Notes: generated by a model from the letters alone, not told the origin. Positions 1-9,206 are shown, counted from the stretch's first letter. The stretch is 63,190 nucleotides of DNA from Neomelitea salexigens DSM 19753 (GCF_000422345.1 NZ_AULP01000014.1:1-63190); one strand, 5' to 3'. Made by a program: numbers and translations.

Positions 1-271
1 GGTGGCTTGCGAAGTACGCCGCGGCTTTTTTTAACAGGTCACGCTCTTCAGTAACGCGCTTCAAGTCCTTCTGTAGACGTCGGATCTCCGCAGCATCATC
101 GGACTCCTTGCGATGCGCTTCTGAGTTAGGGCCGTAACGCTTAATCCATGCGTAAAGGCTATGAGTTGTTGTGCCTAGCCGTTGGGCCACATCGGCTACG
201 CTGTGACCCGATACCGTGACCTGCTTAACCGCTTCAATCTTGAACTCTTCTGGATAACGCTGCTTGCTCAT
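1..271 (-). CDS. IS3-family transposase OrfA (helix-turn-helix), partial
   Basis: The reading frame starts at the ATG at 271 and runs off the left edge with no stop. The product begins MSKQRYPEEFKIEAVKQV, the standard OrfA (HTH_Tnp_1) opening: an HTH that binds the IS ends, followed by a leucine-zipper-like segment (RRLQKDLKRVTEERDLLKKA). Near the edge, at 26-32, is a run of seven A residues in the coding strand within the LLKKA codons. In IS3 elements this is the usual place for -1 frameshifting that makes the OrfAB transposase. OrfB itself lies outside the window here. Confidence 0.9.
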   Translation of the reverse strand, partial: MSKQRYPEEFKIEAVKQVTVSGHSVADVAQRLGTTTHSLYAWIKRYGPNSEAHRKESDDAAEIRRLQKDLKRVTEERDLLKKAAAYFASH

Positions 272-333
272 AAACACCTCTCTTTGTGCCATTTTCTATG
301 GCTAAAAGGTGTCTAGCAAACTGGGGGCGATTC
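1..333 (-). mobile_element. IS3-family insertion sequence, 5' end (partial)
   Basis: The element enters from the left window edge and ends at about 333, where the minus strand begins TGAATCGCCCCCAG, a typical IS3-group terminal inverted repeat starting with TGA. It carries the start of orfA. The terminal repeat partly matches the other IS3 end at 62837 (the shared CTxGxCAC block lies at the same distance from both tips), so the two partial elements may be copies of one IS. A target duplication cannot be tested because neither copy is complete. Confidence 0.85.
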
Positions 334-868
334 AGTCGTTTCTTAACTCGCTCATCACACATAACAGCCTGTTAGTACGGAACTCATCCTCATAATAATT
401 ATCGATAATTCACGACAATCGCCGATCTTGATTCGCTTAGACTTGCAACCTACTGAACTGGCGTTGAATTTTCTCAACTCAAACCGTGCCCGCCAGAGCA
501 ACGTGAACGCTTCACGAGAACAATGGCAAAGTACGCCAGGTGCGGGCTTGCTGGGGGTGTGCTTTAAGGAGGGCTTCAGATCCATGCCGTAGTCACTTAT
601 TGCTTCCATTCTTAAGTACGCGGTGGCGTTTTGCTGCGGCCTGCAGCGCCATAACCAGGTACTCACGCTGCATTGAGTATTCCACACTCTTTGGCGGCTT
701 GGAACCGGCGAATTATCGATGCGCTAACCGCCAAGCGTCTTTTTATTTATAAATTTAATTGGTGACCTCTGCGTTTTGCGGCGGGTTTGGTGCGACACCA
801 TGTCACATCCTCAGGCGTTGAGTCAGTCATTAGACTATTGCCGACATCTATAATTAGGCGATTTTTCT
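334..868. other. Intergenic region between IS3 end and copper-receptor gene; no supported gene
   Basis: This 535-base stretch has no convincing coding region. Two short open frames (355-687 minus, 540-752 plus) have composition unlike neighbouring proteins and no recognisable motif. A perfect 14-bp palindrome AATTATCGATAATT lies at 397-410. A TTGGCGG/CCGCCAA inverted repeat (691-697 and 728-734) is followed by a T-rich stretch. TATAAT at 849-854 is a candidate -10 for the gene at 869. The middle part may be decayed mobile DNA, but no family could be named. Confidence 0.5.
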
Positions 869-2887
869 GTGAAGAAGCAATGTTTACTGACGGCGTTCGC
901 GATGGCGCCCGCACTCGGTTTGGCCAACCACGACTTGGCCATTGAATTGGTTGAGGTGACGGCTGAGCGCGACCTGGACCCGACAGCGGATCAGATTTTT
1001 AGCGATGCGCCGCTCACCAAGCCGGTGCACGACGCCGGTGAGTTGCTGCGCTCGGTAACGGGCATGAGTGCCACGCGGCGCGGCGGTCGTGGCTTTGAGC
1101 CAATTATTCGCGGCCAGAGCCAGAACCGTTTGAATATTATTTCCGATGGCGCGTTTAACTACGGCGCCTGCCCCGGCCGCATGGACCCACCCACCACTTA
1201 TGTCGGCTTTGACAGTTTTGATCAGGTTTCGGTGATTAAGGGCAATCGCTCGGTGATTTACGGCGCTGGCGGCAGCGGCGGCACGCTGTTGTTTGAACAC
1301 CAGCGCCCGGAGTTTGATGAAAGCGGTTATCGCGGCAATGTTCGCCTTGGCTACACCGGCAACTCAGACCTGCGCAGCGCAGCGGTGGATTTTGCCGCAG
1401 GCAATGACCGCGGCTTCGTTCGCGTATTCGGCGAGAATATTGAATCGGACAACTACGATGATGGTGACGGCAACACCGTGTCGTCGGCCTTTGACTCCAA
1501 CAGCTTTGGCGTGATTGTGGGTGGCGATATCGGCAACCACTATCTTGAAGCCTCTCACGAAGTGGCCAATGAGGAAGACCTGTTCTATGCCGGGAACGGC
1601 ATGGACGCGCCCTATGCCGATTCCACCACCAGCCGCTTTAAGTGGGATTACAACGCCTCGATTGGCCCGGTAGATGCGCTGTCGCTGAACCTGTATCGCA
1701 GCGATGTTACGCACTTGATGGACAATTACACGCTACGCCCGCGCAATGCGATGCCCAACAGCATGGCAGCGCCCAGTTCATCTGACACCTGGGGCGGCCG
1801 TTTTATGGCCACGCTAAATGGCGACAACAGCGAATGGCGAGTGGGTATCGACCACCGCGCCAACGACCGCCGTGCCGACCTGTTTATGGATGCCGGCAAA
1901 GACGGCAGCTTCGATATGCTGGTGTCTCGCATGTGGCCCGATATTGAGCAGCGCCTAACGGGCCTGTTTGCCGAACTGGACTACGAGCTGAACGCGGTGG
2001 ATGAGCTTCGTGTAGGCGTGCGCTATGACCAATTCCGCTCAGAGGCTACCTCCAGCGAAAAACCCGCCGGCATGATGGGCGCGGCCACCCCCGCCAACCT
2101 TTATCAGGCTAACTACGGTACGCGCAGCAACAAGGCCACTACTAACGACCTGGGCTTGGTATTGGGCTGGGACCGCAAGCTGAGCGAAAGCACCTTGTTT
2201 AGCACCAACCTTAGCCGCTCGGTTCGCCACCCGGATGCCAGCGAGAACTTTATTGCCCGCAGCGCCATGGGCAAGAGCTGGGTGGGCAACCCCAATATCG
2301 ACCCGGAAATTCACCAGCAGCTAGACCTGACCTTGCTGTCTCGCCAGGGCGACAGCCACTGGTCGGCCACGGTGTACTGGGACGAAGTGACCGACTACAT
2401 CGAGCGCTACAATCGCGGCACTTCCACCCTGTACCGCAACACCAACGCCCAGTTGCGCGGCGTGGAATTGGAGGCGGGCAAACCACTGTTTGGCGGCGTA
2501 TCTGCGCGGGTGGGTATTGCCTATACCGAGGGTGAAGGCGACAACGGCGACCTGGCGACTATCTCGCCGCTGCAAGCCACCACCCATGTTGATTATCAGC
2601 GCGAAGACTGGTCGGTGGGCGTTCAGTGGATTGTTGCCGACCGTCAAAACCGTATTGATGTCGACAACGATGTACCGGAAGAAACTGCCGGTTTCGGTGT
2701 GGTGAATATCTACGGGAACTGGGAAGTGACCGACGCGCTATCGCTGGAAGCCGGTGTGGAAAACGTGGCGGATAAGAACTACGCCTACCACGTTAACACC
2801 GCCTCATCTGACCCCTTCGACCCAACGGCCGTTCGCGTGAACGAACCCGGACGCCAGTACTGGATCAAGGCGCGCTATCAATTCTAA
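869..2887 (+). CDS. TonB-dependent copper receptor (OprC/NosA-like)
   Basis: A 672-residue outer-membrane receptor with an N-terminal signal peptide, a plug domain (about 45-145) and a 22-strand-type barrel ending in aromatic YQF. The plug contains the GACPGRMDPPT segment; a Cys/Met-bearing CxxRMDPPT motif is characteristic of the OprC/NosA copper-receptor family, whereas siderophore receptors lack it. Its role would be energised uptake of copper or a copper complex. The start is a GTG with no clear Shine-Dalgarno, and a TATAAT lies only about 15 bases upstream, so the message may have a very short leader. A strong terminator follows. Family assignment is good; substrate is by homology. Confidence 0.85.
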   Translation: MKKQCLLTAFAMAPALGLANHDLAIELVEVTAERDLDPTADQIFSDAPLTKPVHDAGELLRSVTGMSATRRGGRGFEPIIRGQSQNRLNIISDGAFNYGACPGRMDPPTTYVGFDSFDQVSVIKGNRSVIYGAGGSGGTLLFEHQRPEFDESGYRGNVRLGYTGNSDLRSAAVDFAAGNDRGFVRVFGENIESDNYDDGDGNTVSSAFDSNSFGVIVGGDIGNHYLEASHEVANEEDLFYAGNGMDAPYADSTTSRFKWDYNASIGPVDALSLNLYRSDVTHLMDNYTLRPRNAMPNSMAAPSSSDTWGGRFMATLNGDNSEWRVGIDHRANDRRADLFMDAGKDGSFDMLVSRMWPDIEQRLTGLFAELDYELNAVDELRVGVRYDQFRSEATSSEKPAGMMGAATPANLYQANYGTRSNKATTNDLGLVLGWDRKLSESTLFSTNLSRSVRHPDASENFIARSAMGKSWVGNPNIDPEIHQQLDLTLLSRQGDSHWSATVYWDEVTDYIERYNRGTSTLYRNTNAQLRGVELEAGKPLFGGVSARVGIAYTEGEGDNGDLATISPLQATTHVDYQREDWSVGVQWIVADRQNRIDVDNDVPEETAGFGVVNIYGNWEVTDALSLEAGVENVADKNYAYHVNTASSDPFDPTAVRVNEPGRQYWIKARYQF

Positions 2888-2893
2888 CCCCTT

Positions 2894-2927
2894 CACCCGC
2901 TGGCATTGCGCCGCGGGTGCTTTTTTT
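2894..2927 (+). terminator. Rho-independent terminator of the copper-receptor gene
   Basis: Stem CACCCGC / GCGGGTG (2894-2900 and 2913-2919) with a 12-base loop, followed by seven T residues (2921-2927), starting 7 bases after the receptor stop codon. Confidence 0.85.
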
Positions 2928-2942
2928 GCCGCCGGAGCAACG

Positions 2943-3362
2943 CTACTTAGCAGCGTAGGCGGCAAATACTTCTTCGCCGGTCAACTTCTCGGTGACATTG
3001 GCAAACGCGTAGTAGGTTGGTTTTTGGTCGATGAAGATCTGCTTGCTAAATTGCCAGTCCACATCGCCAAACAAGCCCACCGGCAGAGCGTAATGATTGT
3101 CGGCCGTTAATCGATAAAACAGGTGGGTGCCGCACTGGCTGCAAAAGGCGCGCTCGGCCCACTCAGAAGACTGATAACGGCTGATATATTCCTCACCGCT
3201 GAACCGCACCTCGCCATCACACTCCACGGCCAATAGCGGCCCGCCGCCCCACTGGCGACACATGTCACAGTGGCAGGCATCGATATGCATAGAGGATGGA
3301 GTGGCAAACACCGACACCTTGCCACATAAACAACTGCCTTGTTGCTGCGTTTCACTGGCCAT
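2943..3362 (-). CDS. GFA (CENP-V) domain zinc-binding protein
   Basis: A 139-residue protein of the glutathione-dependent formaldehyde-activating (GFA/CENP-V) family. The family zinc ligands are all present: CLCGKV near the N-terminus, CHCDMC at about 50, and FCSQCGTHLF at about 95. Members bind zinc in a beta-tent fold; many have no known substrate, so true Gfa activity is not implied. The ATG at 3362 is preferred over the GTG at 3365 because an AGGAG lies at proper distance from the ATG. It precedes no obvious operon partner but is 24 bases downstream of the 3387-3818 gene on the same strand. Confidence 0.85.
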   Translation of the reverse strand: MASETQQQGSCLCGKVSVFATPSSMHIDACHCDMCRQWGGGPLLAVECDGEVRFSGEEYISRYQSSEWAERAFCSQCGTHLFYRLTADNHYALPVGLFGDVDWQFSKQIFIDQKPTYYAFANVTEKLTGEEVFAAYAAK

Positions 3363-3386
3363 CACACTCTCCTTTTTGGGGTAGTT

Positions 3387-3818
3387 TCACTGCTCGGTTG
3401 TCGCCTGTTCCAGTTGCGCCACCAGTTCGCTGACCGCCTCGGCAAACTTGCTGTCGTCGAGCTGTTCGCTCAGCTCACTGGCCTGCTGGGCATGCGTTAA
3501 CGCCCGCGCTATGTCTTGCTGCTCGGCAAACACTTCTGCCAGGGCGAAATTTAATGAGGCGATATATTCATCCAGGCCCGCGCGCTCGGCGCAGGCTAAG
3601 CCGGTTTCGTAGGCGGTAATGGCCTGCTCCACGTTGTTGGAAAAATCGCCCAAGGCCTCCCATTGCAGGGGGTGGTCGGCCTCGGTGTCGGCATTGTCTG
3701 CGCACAGCGCCTTTAAGGCCTGAAAGGCTTTGGCCTCGCCCTTGCGGTCGTTGCCCTCCGCGGCGCGCAGCAGATTTAGGGTGAGGCAGTGAATCTCATC
3801 GTATAACGGTGCAGACAT
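3387..3818 (-). CDS. TPR-like helical hypothetical protein
   Basis: A 143-residue, acidic, all-helical protein. The stretch from about 60 to 130 has the alternating small/large spacing of tetratricopeptide-like repeats (for example NNVEQAITAYETGLACAERAG and DIARALTHAQQASE). No signal peptide is seen, so it is probably cytoplasmic and acts in protein-protein contacts. The ATG at 3818 has AAAGGA 7 bases upstream and is preferred to the longer frame, which would add a proline-rich tail. It is likely co-transcribed with the GFA gene. Function unknown. Confidence 0.7.
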   Translation of the reverse strand: MSAPLYDEIHCLTLNLLRAAEGNDRKGEAKAFQALKALCADNADTEADHPLQWEALGDFSNNVEQAITAYETGLACAERAGLDEYIASLNFALAEVFAEQQDIARALTHAQQASELSEQLDDSKFAEAVSELVAQLEQATTEQ

Positions 3819-3998
3819 GAATATATCCTTTGGCGGCAGTTTGGCGCTGCCCGAAACTGAAGGTAGTGGCACTGCCAAGGTTTATAGCACGGTCGGTAGT
3901 GTGGCTAACAGCTTGGCCGACTCTGCCATTGGCGGGCCGCCACTTTGCCACCTACTATGGTCGCAGCCCACTAACGATAAAAACAGGGAGCCATCACC

Positions 3999-4760
3999 AT
4001 GCACAACATCGATCTCAGCGGCAAAGTCGCGTTAATTACCGGCGGCAGTCGCGGCCTGGGGCGCGCCATGAGCCTCGGCCTGGCGAAAGCCGGCGCCGAT
4101 ATTATTGTGGCCAGTCGCAAGCTGGAGGCCTGCGAAGCCGTTTGCGAGGAAGTGCGCGCCTGCGGCCGCCGCGCCGTGGCCATTGCTGCCCACGCTGGCG
4201 ACTGCGCCAGCCTCGACGCCTTAATCAGCCAAGCACTGGAGGCGATGGGCAAGGTGGATATTTTGATCAATAACGCTGGCATTAACCCCGCCTTTGGCGA
4301 GCTATCGGCACTGGAGCCCGCCATGTTCGACAAAATGGTGGATGTGAACCTGAAGGGGCCTTGGTATTTGGCTTCGCGGCTGGCGCCCCATATGGCGGAA
4401 AGCGGTGGCGGCAGCATTATTAATGTCATCTCTGTTAGCGGTTTAAAGCCCTCGGCACTGATGGGCTTTTACGCCACCACCAAAGCCGCACTGAATGCCA
4501 TGACAAAAGTGATGGCCGCCGAGTGGGCCGATAAGAACATTCGCGTTAACGCGCTGGCCCCCGGCACTTACCTGACCGACATGGTGAAAAACAGCTTCCA
4601 GGTACCGGGCTTTGAAGAGGCCACCCTGCAGAGCAATTTACAAAAACGTATTGCCGACGCGGACGAAATTCTTGGCCCGGTACTGTATTTGGCCAGCGAC
4701 CTAGGGCGCTACACCACGGGCAGTACCGTCGTCGCCGACGGCGGCTTTATGGTGCTGTAA
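3999..4760 (+). CDS. Short-chain dehydrogenase/reductase (SDR)
   Basis: A 253-residue classical SDR. TGGSRGLG at about 14 is the nucleotide-binding TGxxxGxG, NNAG lies at about 90, the catalytic Ser is in the SVSG segment at about 147, and Y-A-T-T-K at about 160 gives the Tyr and Lys. The C-terminal ADGGFMVL is typical of the FabG-like subgroup. It oxidises a hydroxy or reduces a keto group with NAD(P)H; the substrate is unknown. The enoyl-CoA hydratase gene starts 23 bases downstream, and the pair likely acts on the same acyl-CoA intermediate (inference). Confidence 0.9.
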   Translation: MHNIDLSGKVALITGGSRGLGRAMSLGLAKAGADIIVASRKLEACEAVCEEVRACGRRAVAIAAHAGDCASLDALISQALEAMGKVDILINNAGINPAFGELSALEPAMFDKMVDVNLKGPWYLASRLAPHMAESGGGSIINVISVSGLKPSALMGFYATTKAALNAMTKVMAAEWADKNIRVNALAPGTYLTDMVKNSFQVPGFEEATLQSNLQKRIADADEILGPVLYLASDLGRYTTGSTVVADGGFMVL

Positions 4761-4783
4761 AGCAGCGTAAAAGGATTAGCACG

Positions 4784-5617
4784 ATGAACAACTACCCCGA
4801 CTTTAACTGCCTGCGCATCACGCCACTGGAAAGCCAGGTCGTCGAGCTGCAACTGCACCGCCCGGAATCCCGCAATGCGCTGAGCTGGAAACTGATGCGC
4901 GAGCTAAAGGCCGCTTTGCACCTGCTTGACCAGGACAACCGCGTGCGGGTGATTATTCTCAGCGGCGCCGGCAAGTCCTTCTGTGCAGGCCTGGATTTAC
5001 TCGACCAAAACAACCCGGACAGCCTGCGCGACACCATTGGCGAGATCAAAGCCGGAAGCCGCGCCGGTATGCGCGCCCAGGAATACATGGCGGGTATTGC
5101 ACTGCTGATGCGCCGCATTCAGCAGCCGATTATTGCCGCCGTGCACGGCCACGCCTACGGTGGCGGACTAGCCTTGGCACTGGCCTGCGACCTGCGCATA
5201 GCGGCAAGCTCGGCGCGCTTTTGCAGCCAGTTTATTCGCCTGGGGGTTTCCGGTTGCGACTTTGGCGTGAGCTATACCCTGCCGCGCTTGATCGGTGCCA
5301 GTCGCGCCCACGACATGATGTTGACCGCCCGTGTTGTCGATGCCGAGCGCGCCGAGCAATGGGGCTTAGTCACCCGCCTGGCCAGCGATGACGCACTGAC
5401 CGAGGAAGCCCGGGCACTGGCGCGCTCGCTCACTGAATTCAGCCCCTATGGCTTGATTTCGACCAAGCAGGCAATGTGGGAAAACCTTAACGCCCAGTCA
5501 CTGCAGCAGGCGCTGCAACTGGAGAATCGCAATCAGATTTTGAACGGTTTAAGCGGGGATGTTGAAGAGGCAGCAGCGGCCTTTTTTGAAAAACGGCCGC
5601 CGCTCTTTGATGACTAG
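4784..5617 (+). CDS. Enoyl-CoA hydratase/isomerase family protein
   Basis: A 277-residue crotonase-fold protein. The oxyanion-hole motifs are KSFCAGLDL (about 65) and HGHAYGGGLALALACDL (about 120). The SGCDFGVSYTLPRLIG block resembles actinobacterial-type enoyl-CoA hydratases. It would hydrate a 2-enoyl-CoA or isomerise a related thioester in the cytoplasm. It forms a two-gene unit with the upstream SDR (23-base gap with AAAGGAT before the ATG) and is convergent with the MAPEG gene, whose stop is 8 bases away. Confidence 0.88.
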   Translation: MNNYPDFNCLRITPLESQVVELQLHRPESRNALSWKLMRELKAALHLLDQDNRVRVIILSGAGKSFCAGLDLLDQNNPDSLRDTIGEIKAGSRAGMRAQEYMAGIALLMRRIQQPIIAAVHGHAYGGGLALALACDLRIAASSARFCSQFIRLGVSGCDFGVSYTLPRLIGASRAHDMMLTARVVDAERAEQWGLVTRLASDDALTEEARALARSLTEFSPYGLISTKQAMWENLNAQSLQQALQLENRNQILNGLSGDVEEAAAAFFEKRPPLFDD

Positions 5618-5624
5618 GGTCGGC

Positions 5625-6032
5625 TTACATTACCCGCCAGCCCAACGCTTGAAACAGCACCTCAACCGCCAGCGCAATACCGCCCGCATAGGTGCCGAGT
5701 GCGCCGATAAACCGCATCGGGTTGGGGCGCGCCATGGTGCGCGTGGTGAGAATACCCAGCACAAATAGAATGCGGCAGGCGGTGACCACCACCATGGTCC
5801 ACATGACCCACAAGGCCATTTGCGCCTGACTGGCAATGTAGATCAACACCATCAGCGCGGGTGCGTATTCAACCGTGTTGGCGTGGGCGCGAATGGCTTT
5901 GTGCAGTGGGTCTTTCGGGTCGGTGGGGCAGCCGCTGCCACGCTTAGCCTTGGTGCGCGCAATACTGACGTTTAAACCCAGCACAAAACACAGCAGCCCC
6001 AGCACCGCGATGCAGATCATCGGAATATTCAT
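5625..6032 (-). CDS. MAPEG-family membrane protein
   Basis: A 135-residue protein with about four transmembrane helices and the MAPEG signature: an RA(H)xNTVEYAPALM segment at about 50 following a loop with polar residues, and a TRTMARPNPMRFIGALGTY segment near the C-terminus. MAPEG proteins include microsomal-type glutathione transferases and leukotriene synthases; bacterial members are mostly uncharacterised. It would sit in the inner membrane. It is followed in the same direction by nothing close; upstream, 48 bases away, is the SLC13 transporter gene end. Confidence 0.85.
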   Translation of the reverse strand: MNIPMICIAVLGLLCFVLGLNVSIARTKAKRGSGCPTDPKDPLHKAIRAHANTVEYAPALMVLIYIASQAQMALWVMWTMVVVTACRILFVLGILTTRTMARPNPMRFIGALGTYAGGIALAVEVLFQALGWRVM

Positions 6033-6080
6033 GTATACCTCGTTATCGTTGTTGTGAATGCGCGCGTCGTAATCGCTTTG

Positions 6081-7553
6081 CTAAGCCAGCCATAGCAGCG
6101 CGATAACACCGTAACTACACAGTGACACCAACGCAATACCCACCAAATTAAGGGCAAAGCCAGCACGCATCATATCGCGAATTTCCAACTCGCCACTGCC
6201 AAAAACAACCGCGTTAGGCGGGGTGGCCACGGGCATCATAAACGCGCAAGAGGCCGCCAAGGCAGCGGCGCAGCAAAACAGCAGAGGTGAGATTCCCTGG
6301 GCCACCGCCAGTGCACCGAGCAGTGGCAAAAACGCGGCCGTGGTGGCGGTGTTACTGGTTAGCTCGGTGAGGAAGATCATTACGCTCACTATCAACAGCA
6401 ATACCAGCGCCAGCGGCAGCGCCGCCAGTTGTTCAAAACGGCTGGCGATCCACTCTGCCAGCCCCGAGCTGCCAATCAGCGCCGCCAGCGCAAGCCCACC
6501 GCCGAACAACAGCAGTACACCCCAGGGTAGTTTTTCGGTGGTTTTCCAGTCCAGTAGTGCGCTGCCCGGCACACCGGAGCGAATCACAAACAAGCTCAGC
6601 GCCGCCGCCATTGCAATGCCGGTATCACTTAAGCCCGGCAGCAGTTGCTGGGCGAAGGGACGACCGATCCACGCCACAGCGGCGGCGCAAAATATAATGG
6701 CCACGCGGCGCTCGGCAGTGGTGATCGGCCCCATCTCAATCAGCGCCTGCCGGCTGATATCGGCATTGCTGTAGTCGGCAACGCCGCTAAAGTCACGGCG
6801 GCATAATAGCCGCCAGCAGATCGCTAACATAAGTAGCGACAGTGGCAGGGCCAGCCCCATCCACTGGGCAAAGCCCACCTCAATACCGTGACTATTTTGC
6901 AGGTAGGCAGCGAGCAAGGCATTGGGGGGCGTGCCAATCAGAGTAGCCATGCCGCCAATGCTGGCGCTGTAGGCAATGGCTAACAACAGCGCGATAGCGT
7001 AGTTACGTCTGGCCGCGCCCAGCGATTCCGGCAGCAGACCAATCACCGACATCGCTATCGGCAGCATCATTACCGAGGTGGCGGTATTGCTTACCCACAT
7101 ACTTAAAAAGCCAGTAGCGACCATAAAGCCGGCAATTTGCCGACGCGGCTCGGCGCCCACCCGGCACAGAATAATCAGCGCCAAACGCCGGTGCAGTTGC
7201 CAGCGCTGCATGGCCAAGCCGAGCATAAAACCGCCCATAAATAAAAACACAATGGGGTGGGCATAGGCCGCCGCCACCGCCTTGAGTGGCGACAGACCGA
7301 TGATCGGTGCTAACAGCAGTGGCAGCAGCGCCGTAGCGGGAATGGCAATGGCCTCGGTGCCCCACCACAGCGCCATCCACAGTGCTAGCGCCGCACACAG
7401 CCAGGCGGAGTCGCTCATCCCTGCTGGTGCAGGCAACAGCATCGCGCCAACCAGCAAGCCAGGGCCGAGTACCAGCGCAACGCGGCGCAGGGTGCTGGCA
7501 GGCGATGGGGTATCAGCAGGTTGACTCGGCACTGGCGGAATCCATGGCGACAA
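6081..7553 (-). CDS. SLC13/DASS-family anion (dicarboxylate) transporter
   Basis: A protein of about 490 residues with roughly 11-12 transmembrane segments. It has both substrate/sodium hairpin motifs of the DASS family: WVSNTATSVMMLP at about 155 and ELTSNTATTAAFLP at about 395, each with the SNT triad, plus IGTPPNA and VATPPNAVVF. These transporters import succinate-like dicarboxylates or sulfate with sodium. The start is uncertain: the first codon of the open frame is a TTG without a ribosome site and the first helix begins near residue 24, so the true start may lie a little downstream. Confidence 0.85.
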   Translation of the reverse strand: MSPWIPPVPSQPADTPSPASTLRRVALVLGPGLLVGAMLLPAPAGMSDSAWLCAALALWMALWWGTEAIAIPATALLPLLLAPIIGLSPLKAVAAAYAHPIVFLFMGGFMLGLAMQRWQLHRRLALIILCRVGAEPRRQIAGFMVATGFLSMWVSNTATSVMMLPIAMSVIGLLPESLGAARRNYAIALLLAIAYSASIGGMATLIGTPPNALLAAYLQNSHGIEVGFAQWMGLALPLSLLMLAICWRLLCRRDFSGVADYSNADISRQALIEMGPITTAERRVAIIFCAAAVAWIGRPFAQQLLPGLSDTGIAMAAALSLFVIRSGVPGSALLDWKTTEKLPWGVLLLFGGGLALAALIGSSGLAEWIASRFEQLAALPLALVLLLIVSVMIFLTELTSNTATTAAFLPLLGALAVAQGISPLLFCCAAALAASCAFMMPVATPPNAVVFGSGELEIRDMMRAGFALNLVGIALVSLCSYGVIALLWLA

Positions 7554-7712
7554 AACAAAGGCTTATAGTAACGGCCTGCCGCCACTTCCACTACCGCCCA
7601 GCGCGTGCCATGTTCAAGATAGAAAATCGGTGCCTCGAACAACTCTCGTAAGCCACTACCCAAGCCCCACTTCAATAGCTATGCTCTGAGCAGCTTTATA
7701 GGAGAAGACACC

Positions 7713-8372
7713 ATGCAACGCGATGCCATGCTGGCGTTTCGAGAGCGCTACCGCCGCGACATCAGCCCCTACTATTCCGGCTGGCTGCACATGCTCAGTG
7801 TGGCAGCGATGGGTTTGGCCGTGATCGCCTACGCCGTGATGCAAACTGAGCAGCCCTCGCCTGCCGAGTACCTGGCGCTGCCGATTACCTTAATACTGGT
7901 GAACTTTGCCGAGTACTACGCCCATCGCTGGCTGGGACACCGTAAAACCCGGCTGGGCGGATTATTTTACAAACGTCACACGGGCGATCATCACAGCTTT
8001 TTTCTGCACGACGATATGGACTACGCCAACTCGCGGGACTGGCGCGTGGTGTTGTTTCCCAGCTATTTGATCGTGGCGTTTACTGTCGGTTTGGCAATAC
8101 CCGGGGCGCTGGTGTTAAGCCAGATTGCCAGCCCGAACATTGCCTACCTTTATGTCATTGCTGCGATTGGCGGCTATCTGTTGTACGAGGTGTTGCACTT
8201 TAGCTATCACATTCCCGAGGGCGCTGCGGCGGAACGGGTATTTGCCTGCATTCCCGGCTGGCGATCACTGCGGCACAGCCACCGTGTTCACCACCGGCGC
8301 GACAAAATGGCAGCGTGCAATTTTAATATCACGCTGCCCATTTTTGACTACCTGCTAAAAACGCGGCAATAG
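7713..8372 (+). CDS. Fatty-acid hydroxylase / sterol desaturase superfamily protein
   Basis: A 219-residue membrane protein with the histidine clusters of the FA-hydroxylase (ERG3-like) di-iron family: AHRWLGH, KRHTGDHH, LHFSYH and RHSHRVHHRRD, arranged between hydrophobic helices. The final LPIFDYLL motif is also typical. Such enzymes use a membrane di-iron centre and O2 to hydroxylate or desaturate lipids; the substrate here is unknown. It has a good ribosome site (GGAG 8 bases before the ATG) and stands alone. Confidence 0.85.
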   Translation: MQRDAMLAFRERYRRDISPYYSGWLHMLSVAAMGLAVIAYAVMQTEQPSPAEYLALPITLILVNFAEYYAHRWLGHRKTRLGGLFYKRHTGDHHSFFLHDDMDYANSRDWRVVLFPSYLIVAFTVGLAIPGALVLSQIASPNIAYLYVIAAIGGYLLYEVLHFSYHIPEGAAAERVFACIPGWRSLRHSHRVHHRRDKMAACNFNITLPIFDYLLKTRQ

Positions 8373-8390
8373 GCGGGCGTTGCGCCCGCC
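8372..8390. terminator. Stem-loop between convergent genes (possible bidirectional terminator)
   Basis: Perfect 8-bp stem GGCGGGCG / CGCCCGCC with a TTG loop, between the hydroxylase-like gene and the convergent outer-membrane protein gene. No long T run follows on either strand, so the call is moderate. Confidence 0.55.
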
Positions 8391-8395
8391 AACGT

Positions 8396-8938
8396 TTAGA
8401 AGTTGCGGCTGAAGCCGATGCTCAGGCCGTCCATTTCCAGCTCGTCTTTATCGGTGTAGCGGATTTGCTCAACCGTAATAGCCAGCAAGTCACTTACCTC
8501 AAATGCCACACCCAAACCGTAGGAAACACTGTCGCGCTCTTCGCTAACCGTTTCGCGACCAAGGCGCTGTGCCACCGAGGCATTGAACTTGGTGTGTGAC
8601 GCGCCTAGCAGAGCGTAGGGGTAAATGCTGTCGGTAATCGGAAGCCCGACCTTCAGGTAGGCACCGAGCAGTTGCTTAAGCTCAGTCTGAACCGCCGTGC
8701 CGTCGACGTTAACACTGTCATCGCCCAGCCCCATACCGGCGCGAACCTCGGCCGCTAGATAGTCGTTAAATTCCATGCCATAGCGCAAAAAGGCAAACGC
8801 CGGCTCCGCTTCTTCACCGCTTTCAGATACGGTGAATTGTCCCGCCGCGGCGCCAAAATAACGGTCTTCTTCAGCAAGCGCCGGGCACGCTGCAGCAATA
8901 CCGCTTGCCAGAACCAGAGCAGAAAATGTGTTACGCAT
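8396..8938 (-). CDS. Outer-membrane beta-barrel protein (OmpA-like/Opa-like barrel)
   Basis: A 180-residue protein with a signal peptide cleaved after ALAEE-region residues 20-23, followed by alternating amphipathic strands and a C-terminal phenylalanine (SIGFSRNF), the signal for BAM-dependent outer-membrane insertion. The AYLKVGLP...SIYPYALLGASHTKF block is typical of the small 8-stranded porin-family barrel (OMP_b-brl). Function is unknown; no peptidoglycan-binding OmpA domain is present. Confidence 0.85.
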   Translation of the reverse strand: MRNTFSALVLASGIAAACPALAEEDRYFGAAAGQFTVSESGEEAEPAFAFLRYGMEFNDYLAAEVRAGMGLGDDSVNVDGTAVQTELKQLLGAYLKVGLPITDSIYPYALLGASHTKFNASVAQRLGRETVSEERDSVSYGLGVAFEVSDLLAITVEQIRYTDKDELEMDGLSIGFSRNF

Positions 8939-9206
8939 GGTGTTTTCCTTCTACATCGCTAGGGAATGAGCACGCTGCCCGGTCGCTTATGCGGCACGTG
9001 ATACACGCAGCGCGTCACCGACAGACAGCAAATTTGTCGGGCACGATATAGATTGAAAAAGCGGATCGCAAGGGAAAAACGGCCAAATTCTACCGCATTA
9101 TTTATGTCGCGATCATACATACATTTTACGCATTCAGCGCAGCAATAATTAGTATTGAAACGGTGAATCAATGCGCGGAAAAAACCGGATTTTTTAGCGA
9201 AAAATG

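Noticed and set aside
355-752. Two open frames (355-687 minus, 540-752 plus) in the first intergenic region
   Set aside because: They overlap each other, have atypical composition, no ribosome site and no recognisable motif; possibly decayed DNA.
7415-7675. 86-residue minus-strand frame starting MKWGLGSGLRELFEAPIFYLEHG
   Set aside because: The first 40 residues look protein-like, but the rest overlaps the SLC13 gene in another frame with Cys/Trp-rich shadow composition; no ribosome site. Could be a relic, not supportable as a gene.
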